Source: Lophium mytilinum
Taxonomy: Eukaryota > Ascomycota > Dothideomycetes > Mytilinidiales > Mytilinidiaceae
NCBI GenBank assembly: GCA_010093605.1
Contig: MU004191.1
Coordinates: 551,832 to 615,831 of the forward strand
Direction: 5' to 3'
DNA: 64,000 bases
Shown: one piece after another, positions 24,369 to 33,921 of the stretch
Layout of the letters: each line of letters opens with the position of its first letter
Position numbering within the stretch: the stretch's first letter is position 1
Program-made: the position numbers and the translations under genes
Notes under the pieces: model-generated
Seen by the model: the letters and a program-made list of their open reading frames with translations, nothing else
What the model was told of the DNA's origin: nothing
Database searches by the model: none

Positions 24369-25900
24369 ATGGCAGGTGTGCCGCAGCCGTCCGAGTTTAC
24401 TGTGGATCAGAACACGGGTCTGATGCAAGGCCTCGATGTAGACATGATGGGCATGGATATGGATCTCTCCCAAATGGACCCGGACAACCAGAGCCAGCCA
24501 CTTCCGTCGTACAGCGCCCCGATCACCTCGCTGCAGCAACAGCAGCAACAACAGCTTCAGCAGCCTATAGGTTCTGCGGACGAAACAAACGATGCCTATG
24601 TCATGCAAAACACCATGTCTGGTGTGGGCGCGGGGCCTTTGCCTACGGGCTTTGGAGCGCAGAACATGAATCCTTCGGGCAGCACGCTGACTGAGTTCAC
24701 GAAACGGCGGAACTGGTCACAACGCGTGTTGGACGAGCTGAGAGACTTCCTGCATATCCTCACGCCTGACGGCCGCATCATGTATGTGTCGCCGTCGTGT
24801 AAGTACATCACCGGCTACGAACCTGTGCAGCTAGTAGGCCGCTTCATGAATGAACTGATCCACCCCGACGACAGCGGTATCTTTGTCCGCGAATTCAACG
24901 AGTCTATCGCCTCGGGCAACCCACTACGCTTCTTCTACCGATTTCGCAAAGAAGACGGCTCGTGGATCATATTCGAATCGCACGGTCACCCACACCTCTC
25001 TACCGACGGCACCTTCGCTCCCAATGGTCCAACTCTATGTCGCGGTTTCTTCATGATGGCGCGGCCATACCCTACCAAAAACGCCGCGCTGCTCGACTCC
25101 TTCCTCGAACACAAGATTGAGAACGAGAGGCTCACAAAGCGGATAGCGGAGCTAAAGCGAGAGGAACAAGAGGAAGAAGAGCAACAGGACAGGCATTGGA
25201 GCAAGCAGATGGAGGGATACTCGTCGGTCTCGCAGTCCGAGACTCAGCGGACTGACACCGAGTCGTCGGCTTTCAATGAGTCGAAAGCTATGCCTCCACC
25301 AGCTAAGCCCGTCGCCTTGAACACAGCACTCACACGCCAAAATCTCGATGAAGCACTTTCTGCGACTAAAGCCGATAGTATCAATGATAAGATGGCGCGA
25401 TATGAGGGGGCCACGCATCTAGAAACAATCGAAATGTTGACGGGACTGCGATATCGTGATGGAGAACGATCGAAAGGCATCAGCACTGGGGACGCGAGTC
25501 CCCTGCTGATTAGAGGAGATGTGGGGATACAAATATCACTGGACAAGGACCAGAGAGGCTCCTTGGACAAAAAGAAGAAAATGAAAATCGCGGACGAGTA
25601 TGTATGTACAGATTGTGGAACTTTGGATTCGCCGGAATGGAGGAAGGGTCCGAGCGGACCGAAAACTTTATGCAATGCGTGTGGATGTAAGCTCTGAACA
25701 CATGTAATCCAAAGCAGAAACTAAAGGACCGAATATGCTAACACAAACTTGCAGTGCGGTGGGCAAAGAAGGAAAAGAAACGGCAGGGCGGTAACACATC
25801 CATATCACTTCCGGCGAACCTACCTCAACAACCTAGCGGCAATCAGAGTATACACACAAACTCAAATTCGAATACGACTACAAACACGAACAACAGTTGA
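24369..25900 (+). CDS. wc-2: White Collar-2 type PAS/GATA blue-light transcription factor subunit
   Basis: Two exons, join(24369..25686, 25755..25900), encode 487 residues. The N-terminal 80 residues are Met/Asp/Gln-rich with a short poly-Gln run. One PAS domain spans about residues 115-215 ([47 protein letters not shown]). It lacks the GRNCRFLQ flavin-cysteine motif of WC-1, which fits WC-2 as the non-photosensing partner. A Glu-rich basic helix follows near 250. The GATA finger ([19 protein letters not shown]...LCNACG) is C-X2-C-X18-C-X2-C, the type used by WC-2. The 68-nt intron cuts it just after CNACG; exon 2 supplies [11 protein letters not shown], the basic tail. Start ATG 24369 has an AAGATGG context. 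The product should pair with WC-1 in the nucleus to drive light-responsive and clock genes. It is slightly shorter than the Neurospora protein. Confidence 0.95.
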
Positions 25901-27189
25901 ATATTTTTCATTGCAGGATTTTACACCCTCCAGGGAGGTTATGGAGGAGTCATGGGCATAAGGCGGCTTTGTCCTTACAGTCCTAAATGATATCCGACAC
26001 GCAATGTGGAAAATGACCACAGCAGGCGAGCATCACTTGCGCATACCTCCGTCGAGTACGGCACCCATCGTCATGCAGTATGGCGAAAGGTTCAGAGATG
26101 GGAATAGATCAGAAGTCTTTGTACTGGGGAGAACCTGAAGGTTTTGCGAGCCACGCTCTTCAACGTCGAACAGGTTACGATGGTTCCCATTCTCATGATG
26201 GTGCATAACGGTTGGGGTCCTCCGTCCAGCATCCCCTTGCTGGGGCTCACATGGGAGTGGCGTATCTGTCGGATACACTAAAAGATCAATAAAGATCTAA
26301 TGTGAAAAATCTAGCAAGATGACTATTCAACCGAACATCACACAAAGCCAACGCTCGTCTCTATTCAGCCTCTCTTATTGACAGTAGCAGTATGTTGAAG
26401 GAGCCAAGGCATAAAGTATCCAGTGATTGTAACTTTCTCTTCGTGCAGGCCTGATCTAAAGTACGACCAGTTGCATATCTACGAAACAATGGCGTCCGTA
26501 GAGTCTTGAGTCTTTAGCTCTCCGGAATGGCCCTAAGGAGTCTAAAATTGGGCCCCTACTTTTACTGGGCGATAAAAATGGTGGAACTAGGCAGGCAGGC
26601 TGAATGCACGTGTCACGAGTGTGCGAATCAAGTTGATGTTTACCCAGTATCGTCAGCCCCAATCGAGTCAAGTTTGCGACCCCGGTGTGGCGGGCGCCTC
26701 TTGCGTCTCTCCATCAGTCCCCCGCCAATCTGCGCCAGACAACACAATTTAGCCGTCGCCCTCAATGCCGTCTCGTGTGAGTCGTTATGACCTAGCTTTC
26801 GTGGTATTGCTCTCATATAGAGTAGAAGTCTAGCAGACTTAGACCGCCATAGCCACCAGGATGGCGTTCCACCTTTCGTATGTCCTTCCCTCATATCACC
26901 AACCATACGTTAGTTCGTGGGTAGCCTCATTAGACAGAAGCGCTAGAATCCAAGACGCCACCAGGGCGCCACCAGGACACGAACACGAGCTCTGTCCAGG
27001 TAGTCTTCGAGGCAGACTAGCGATAACGATTCGCCTCACCCGTCATCTGACGATACTTCACAGCCAACTCAGTTTCCTTATCTTTGAAGTCATAGAACAC
27101 GCTTTAAGTATTGTACTACTCTCTTTTTCACCTATAATGCATCTTGCTGATGTACTCTGCTGATACCAGGACTTCTCGCCTGGATCGTG
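25901..27189. other. intergenic, nothing recognised
   Basis: About 1.3 kb between the wc-2 stop and the ABC transporter start. Contains the 3' side of one gene and the promoter side of the next. No coding or repeat feature could be supported. Confidence 0.5.
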
Positions 27190-30100
27190 ATGGCAACGTC
27201 ACTTTTCCTTCGACAGATATGGACGATGGCCTGGAAAGATCTGTTGCTTACTCTCAATCGTGAACGGGCTGCGACGACTATATTCCGCGCCTTCACTGTC
27301 CCGTTAATCTTCGTCGTCTACATGTCCTTCATCATTCGAGTGTACTGGCCAAAGGAGACCTACGGCATTGGAGCATCCACCCAAATCAGAAGCCTTCCAG
27401 ATGCTCTAAATACTGCTGGGGGAGGCCGCCACACCCTCGCACTCTGCAACTACGGGCCTAGAGGTGGTGACATTGACAAAGTTATAGCCGCCGTAGCAGC
27501 TTCAGCCAGAACATCTGGGAAGCCTGTCCAGCTCCTGTACAATCCGGACGACCTTCTAACGGTATGCCGAAGTGCACTGTCAGGAAACACCAAATGCTTT
27601 GGGGCCGCTGAATTCTTTTCTTCGCCCAGGGAGGGCGGTGTCTGGAATTATACCCTTCGCAATGATGGCGCATTCGGAACGTCAATCAATGTCAAGAAGA
27701 ACAACAACGACGCCCAGAAGTATCCGATTCCGCTGCAGCATGCAATTGACGCTACAATTGCATCTGTTGACTCCGGCGACGATATTCACAGTCTTCCCGA
27801 CACGGTCGAGGAGTACCCTTTTACGTCGAAGACCCAGAAGCAATGGGATGACTCTATCACAACTTCAATTCAGAATGCCAATACCCACTACATCAGTATC
27901 GTATGGTATCTTGGCTTCGTAGGTTTAAGCTACCAACTGGTCGGCATAATGGCTGGAGAACGAGAGCAGGGCATGGCCGATTTACTTGAGTCAATGATGC
28001 CGAACACGGCTCGCTGGCAACCACAAGTCGCTCGCTTGCTTGGCCACCACATCGCTTTCACCATAGTATGTTATGCTGTATATATATCTTATCCTGAAAA
28101 GCGCTGATGTCCTCCTATAGGTATATTTTCCATCCTGGATTATAATGGCAGTCATAGCTAAAGTCGGCCTATTTCCAAAAGTCTCACCTGGCATCCTGAT
28201 CGTCTTCAACATCCTAACTGGTCTCTCCCTAAACTCGTTCTCCATTCTCGGTGCATCCTTCTTCAGAAGATCCCAACTGAGTGGCATTACGGTCATCGTA
28301 ATCGCGCTCGTGCTCGGCATTGTTGCTCAAATTACCGCCAAGACACTCTCCACTGCTGCAGTAGCTATCCTCAGCATTCTCTTCACTCCCATGACTTACG
28401 TCTTCTTCTTCATATTCATGTCCCGTTACGAACACAAGGAAATACCCACAAACCTCACCAAAGCTGCTCCTGGCGCGACTTGGAGAGTACCGGGCATTGC
28501 CTTCTGGATCATGATGATCGTCCAAATCATTGCGTATCCAGTTTTGGGAGCACTAGTCGAGCGGTACCTCTATAACACCGCCTCAAATAGAGGTAGGACG
28601 GTCAAGTACAATGATTCCACGCATCCGGTGACTTTGACCAACTTCACGAAGCACTATTATCCAAATTGGTTCTATAGAGTGGTTGCACCCTTATTCGGGT
28701 TCAAGAAATCGCCGGTAGTGGCCGTAAAAAATCTCTCACTTGCAGCTTTGCACGGCCAAATATTGGTGCTCGTGGGCGCTAATGGATGCGGAAAGTCGAC
28801 AACTCTGAATGCCATTGCTGGACTCAATGATGTCACGTCTGGCACAACTGACCTGGATGGCACTGGTGGGATTGGGATTTGCCCGCAGAAGGTTAGCTTG
28901 TCAAAGCGTTCTTGATCTGCAGTGACTTGCCATGGATATCCGTACACTTCTCTATCACTACTTGGAGGGCTTTCACGTACTATTAGAAGCCGGGGGCAGT
29001 GCATACGCTTCCTATCTACATACGTACACCATGTTGACACTGTCTGGAGTGGCCTCGTGAGTTTACTAGTAGTCTGAAATGCTGTACTTCGCTCTTATTC
29101 AAAAGGCTGAAAATACTATGAGGCTCCTCAGGAAGTGGTAAACCAGTGTACGGATATCTATGACGAGTCACTCTCATTCCTTCGTTTCAAGCGTTCGAAA
29201 AGCACTGACAATCGAGGTAGAACGTGCTGTGGGAGTCCTTGACTGTCGAGCAGCATACTAAGATATTCTATCGAATCAAGTCTACGACTATCAGCCCCAC
29301 TTCAGACGGCGAGCTCAGCCAACTTATCTATGACTGCGGATTAACGAAAAAGATCAAGGCCTATGCAAAGACACTCTCTGGTGGACAGAAACGGAAACTC
29401 CAACTCATCATGATGCTCACAGGGGGAAGCAAGGTATGCTGCGTTGATGAGGTGTCCGGAGGGCTCGATCCCCTTTCGCGCAGAAAGGTATGGGACATTC
29501 TGCTCGCAGCTAGAGGAACCCGCACTGTGAGTTTGAAACCGATATTAGATCAAAAGATGCGAGCATAACTAATTTGATCAGGTCCTTCTTACCACACACT
29601 TTCTAGATGAGGCTGAATATCTTGCTGATCACATGGTCATCATGAGCAAAGGTGAGCTCAAGGCCGAAGGATCTGTCTCGGAGCTAAAGAACAAACTCGG
29701 AAACGGCTACCGCGTGCGCATACTCCACAGAACCGGATATGGACCACCGCCGGAACTTGGTGACCTTCTCACTGGCGTATCGAAAGAAGTTCTGTATGAT
29801 CAGACTGTCTACACGATGACCGACACTAGTCGAGCTATGCACGTTATCAGGGAGTTTGAGGGTAGGAAGATTACTAATTATCAAGTCACTGGGCCGACTA
29901 TGGAGGAAGTCTTCATAAAGCTTGCGGAAGACCCAGACTCGCAGAATGTCTCGGAGCTTGCTGAGTCAATCTCTACGCCTTATATCACTACGACTCCCTC
30001 TCATCAAAAAGAAAAACATCGTTCCAGTATCACACAAATTGCGGAAGAAGAGCCATTGATGAGTGGTCAGAGGGTTGGATTTGTTCTACAAGCTTTCATC

Positions 30101-32972
30101 CTCTTTCGCAAGCGGATGATCATTCTTCGACGAAATTATCTCCCATACACTGCTGCGTTCATCATTCCCATCATCGCAACAGCTCTAATGACGATACTGA
30201 TCAGGAAGAATCATCTCCCGGGATGTTCACCTCGGCAGCAAGTAAATGACCAGGATATCGAGAGTCTTTCTACCAAAAAGGGCTACAAGCCCTTACTAGT
30301 CCTCGGGCCTACAAGCGCTCTCCTAAATAGGAACCTCGCCAAATTCCTAGACATTCTTCCTCAACAGTTTGGCAACGCAAATAACTCTCAGGCTGCCTTT
30401 CTCGACTATGTTCATCTCGTCAGCTCTCTGGATGAGTTCAATTCATACATCAAACAGAACTTCCAAAACGTTACTCCTGGTGGTTTCTTCTTGGGAGGCA
30501 ATGGTTCCACACCCACCTTCAGCTACTACTCGGATATCGGCATACTAGGAGTGTACTCTTCCGTCTTCTTACAAAATGCTTTCGACGTGTTGTCAACGAA
30601 TATTCCAATCGTCACTCAATACCGAGCTTTCAATTACCCATGGCCAAACAACGCCGGCAATTCGATTCAGTTCATCTTTTACTTCGGCTTGGTCATGGCT
30701 GCGTATCCAGCCTTCTTCGCTCTTTACCCCACGGTGGAGCGCCTACGTAAAATCCGTGCACTGGAATATTCCAATGGCGTGCGATCACTTCCCTTATGGC
30801 TTGCATATCTGTCCTTTGATTGGGCCATCACGCTCCTCGTCAGCGTCTTTATCACGATAATAATGGCTGCCGCTGCGAAAAATGCCTGGTGGAATCTTCC
30901 GTACCTCTTCGTCGTGCTCTTCCTCTATGGCGCCGCGTCAGTCCTGTGGTCCTACATGGTATCGCTATGGGCGCGGTCGCAGCTGTCAGCCTTTGCTATC
31001 TCTGCAGGGTCTCAAGCGTAAGCCCCTTCTTCCCAAACTCCACAGAAAGATGCTCAATTTTAGTAGATTTATGCTGCTCATGTACCTTACCGCCATTTTC
31101 AATATCGAGACGAGACTCGACCCCGCTAAGGTGGACGATGCTATCACCATAGTCAACTTTACCTTCAACCTCGTTACCCCGATCGGAAATCTGACTAGAG
31201 CTCTGATAATCTCCTTGAACATGTTCTCCTCGCTTTGTTCTGGTGCACCTTCGAAGATGGCGACTTATCCTGGGGGCATTAAGCTCTATGGCGGTCCAAT
31301 ACTCTACCTCGTCGGCCAGTCACTTGTCCAATTCGGTGTATTGATGCTGGTGGACCATGGCTGGACGCCGAACTGGTTCAAGAAGCCTACCCCCGAGCCA
31401 GACGTCGAAGACCATGACACAAAGGAAACAGAAGTACTAGATGAGATTGAGCGAGTAGCCTGCTCCAACGACGGTCTCCGCGTTCTTCATCTCACCAAGA
31501 CTTTCAAAACGCGAGCTTTTGGAGCGGTCACAGCAGTCGATGATCTCAGCTTCGGCGTCAAGAAAGGGGAGATATTCGGCATTGTTGGCCCAAATGGCGC
31601 TGGCAAGTCGACTACAGTCACGATGCTCCGCGGAGATCTCCAGCCTTCTCGAAAGGGCGGCGAGATCTACATCGAAGGTGTTGACGTGAGGAAGGAGAGG
31701 AAAACCGCCCGCTCGCACCTTGGAGTTTGCCCACAGTTCGATGCTATGGACCAGATGACTGTGCTCGAGCATTTGGAGTTCTACGCAGGCATCAGGGGTG
31801 TCAGAGAGGCCAAGCGGAATGCACGGCAGATTGTAAAAGCTGTTGGTCTTCAGGTCTTTGCGCATATGATGGCGTCGAAGCTTTCTGGTGGCAATAAGAG
31901 AAAACTTAGCCTTGGGATTGCTCTGATTGGTAAAACTGTCCCACTCATTGCTTGATACCAGTACTAATTTCGATGAAAAGGCAACCCGGAGGTTGTCCTC
32001 CTGGATGAGCCATCGTCTGGAATGGATCCTCTCGCCAAGCGTACAATGTGGAAGACTCTCACCAGCTTTGTTCCCGACAGATCAATCTTGCTGACTGTAA
32101 GTTACCCGCCAACACAATCCGATCCTATACAGTTCTATGCTACAAGTCTGGGCACGGGCTCGCTCTAGTTTGCCCACCCTACACCACTGTTCGGGGTAGC
32201 CTGGCTGCTGAGCAGGCAACTAGTTAAGAAGCAGTCTAATCCGCACTGCTTGAAGCTTGACATCGCCCTTGAGTCTTCAAAGCCCTGTAGGGGCACCCCA
32301 AGCAGTGGCGTACCAGTGTACCCAGACTTGTGGTCTGTCACTGTAACCATCCATACTAACACAGCTCCCCAGACCCACTCAATGGAAGAAGCCGACCATC
32401 TCGCTGACCGCGTCGGCGTCCTCGCAAAGCGTATGCTCGACATCGGCACGACCGCCCACCTCCGCGCTAAGCACGGCCACGGCTTCCACATCCACCTCGT
32501 CGCTAGCACGGCGCCGCGTACCTCTGCGGAGGAGATGGAGCGAGTTCGCGTGTGGATAGTGAAAAATTTGCCCGGCGCGAAGACGGAGGGGCTGCCATAT
32601 CATGGGCAGATGCGATTTAGCATCGCTGCTGGCTCTGAGCTCAAAAAAGCGCATGGTCCAGGGCAAAGTTCAGAGAAGGGCACTGGGTCTTCTTCGCAAC
32701 CAGCTCGACACAACGACCCGGATTTGGAGATCACGCCCCACGAGCCGGCGCTAAGTGGCGCGGGAGTCTCTATTGGTGCACTATTCGTGTTGCTAGAGGA
32801 AAACAAGGAACAGCTTGGCCTAGAATTCTATTCCGTCAGCCCGTCGACGTTTGATGAGGTGTTTCTGAGGGTGGTCGAAAAGCACAATATTGGTGAGGAG
32901 GATCGACCAGAGGCGAAAAAGGACTGGAAGTTCTACGTGAGGCAGCTGACGAAGCTGATCTATTGGATATGA
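27190..32972 (+). CDS. full-length ABCA-family ABC transporter
   Basis: Seven exons, join(27190..28065, 28121..28891, 29221..29526, 29582..31017, 31064..31929, 31981..32096, 32373..32972), give 1656 residues, normal for full ABCA proteins. Order: first membrane domain (one N-terminal helix, large lumenal loop about 60-230, then a cluster to about 430); NBD1 with [10 protein letters not shown] (about 510), LSGGQKRKL (about 600) and [13 protein letters not shown]; second membrane domain; NBD2 with [10 protein letters not shown] (about 1304), LSGGNKRKL (about 1403), [13 protein letters not shown] and THSMEEAD. Both nucleotide sites look intact. ABCA proteins usually move lipids or sterol-like substrates; the substrate here is unknown. 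The ATG at 27190 is preferred to the GTG just before it. Introns 2 (329 nt) and 6 (276 nt) are far longer than the other four (46-55 nt) and each holds an inverted-repeat element. Intron 4 must end at 31063, since the other in-frame acceptor would leave only 28 nt. Confidence 0.94.
28920..29173. mobile_element. MITE-like inverted-repeat element in ABC transporter intron 2, degenerate copy
   Basis: Terminal inverted repeats of about 27 nt: the left arm begins AGTGACTTGCCATGG and ends ATATCCGTACAC at 28947; the reverse complement of the right arm (29146-29172) begins AGTGACTCGTCATAG and ends the same way. Only three positions differ, all transitions. Weaker matching extends about 20 nt further inward. 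No open frame lies inside, so it would be non-autonomous. A TA target duplication, expected for this family, is no longer visible. The right arm shares with the element in intron 6 a CAGTGAC-type end and, at the same distance, GTACACTGGT followed by CCACT. The element accounts for most of this unusually long intron. Confidence 0.72.
32130..32343. mobile_element. MITE-like inverted-repeat element in ABC transporter intron 6
   Basis: A 214-nt element bounded by CAGT and ACTG and flanked on both sides by TA (32128-32129 and 32344-32345), the pattern left by Tc1/mariner/Fot1-class insertions. The terminal repeats share TACAGT, an 8-nt diverged block, then ACAAGTCTGGG. Subterminal sequences CACTGCTTG and CAAGCAGTG are also inverted. 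No open frame is present, so it would need a transposase from elsewhere. The element supplies most of the 276-nt intron; splice sites lie outside it. Confidence 0.72.
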
Positions 32973-33248
32973 GGCTTAGATGGCTCAACACTAGTTACTG
33001 GGAAGGGCACAAAAGAGAGATGTTCATCGAGGTCAAGGATGTGTGTGTAAGCAGGGTAACCAAGAGATGATGTTGATCGCCACTACAATACCAATTCGTT
33101 CAGAATCACCTCCGTATTCCATGAGCCTCAACACTATCCAGTAATCAGTGCTCATATTTGAGCAGTTTCGCTAAGCTTCATCACCACTTCAAGTTCGATG
33201 ACGCCGAATCATCCTTCCAACGTCAGCCAATCTGCTTCAGAGAGGAAA

Positions 33249-33465
33249 GGCAACCACTCTATGCAGCGGTGTCAATCCTGTCTCTGACTCTCCCATGGGG
33301 GAGTAAGGCAGCCACTTTATACAGCGGTGTCAGTCGTACTTTTGATCCCCCAAGCCGTGGAGACAATCACTCATGCGAACCAAATTTAGCTTGTTCGTGT
33401 CTGATCCGCCATAGAAAAGGGAACTAGTTCATGTAGCGGTGTCATTTCTGTATTTGATCCCCCCA
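33249..33465. repeat. three diverged copies of a 47-nt direct repeat
   Basis: Units start at 33249, 33307 and 33419. Each has the core AGCGGTGTCA (33265, 33323, 33435), preceded by a variant of GGCAACCACTCTATGC and followed by a T-rich block ending TTGATCCCCC in units 2 and 3. Core spacing is 58 and 112 nt. A decayed unit (AGC...TGATCCGCCA near 33388) may fill the gap. I do not recognise the family. Being between two gene 3' ends, the repeats are unlikely to be promoter elements. Confidence 0.65.
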
Positions 33466-33667
33466 GATCATCTCTTCTTTGATTATTTCTTGGAGGTTCC
33501 AGGAGATGGGGGGCAGGCGAGGTTTATATAGTCCAGGGAAGCGGGAGGTTGGAGAACGGCATGTGATATAGGGGATTTCACGTGTTCATCCCTTCCAAAC
33601 CTTCATTCCCTACAAATAGCGTAATGCTAAGAGTCTCTATCTCTTTCATATTGTTCAGAATACATTG

Positions 33668-33698
33668 AAGCACCACAAGCAGTGGCAGGCAGGTGTAC
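33668..33698. repeat. possible fragment related to the intron MITEs
   Basis: The reverse complement reads GTACACCTGCCTGCCACTGC then TTGTGGTGC; the intron-6 element has GTACAC...GCCACTGCTTGGGGTGC in the same order and spacing. About 24 of 30 positions agree by eye. No terminal repeat or partner arm was found, so it may be a remnant or coincidence. Confidence 0.35.
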
Positions 33699-33921
33699 AA
33701 ACGGCAGAATACATGCCGAGTGTGCCACCTTCACACCCAGCGAGCACGGAAGCTTCTACGCCGCAACTATCTCACGAAAGATCGAAACTATACCAGACGA
33801 GGAGCTATGATATCTGATACCCATACCAAATGTTACCAATTACGCCTATCCCGAAAGCGTTCTGCAGAGCACAAATTCTCTGTCATACTTATACCAATAT
33901 GTAACTCCAACACCCCAAACC

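Larger units (their letters stand above)
32973..33921. other. convergent intergenic region with small repeats
   Basis: The 3' ends of the ABC transporter (+) and the helicase/AAA+ gene (-) face each other here. No gene is seen. The stretch holds a diverged repeat cluster (33249-33465) and a short piece resembling the intron elements (about 33668-33698), listed separately. Confidence 0.5.

Noticed and set aside
27187-27189. GTG as start of the ABC transporter
   Set aside because: The next codon is an ATG (27190) and nuclear fungal genes very rarely start at GTG.
31018-31045. Upstream acceptor for ABC transporter intron 4
   Set aside because: It keeps frame but leaves a 28-nt intron, shorter than the splicing machinery is known to accept; the acceptor at 31063 gives 46 nt.
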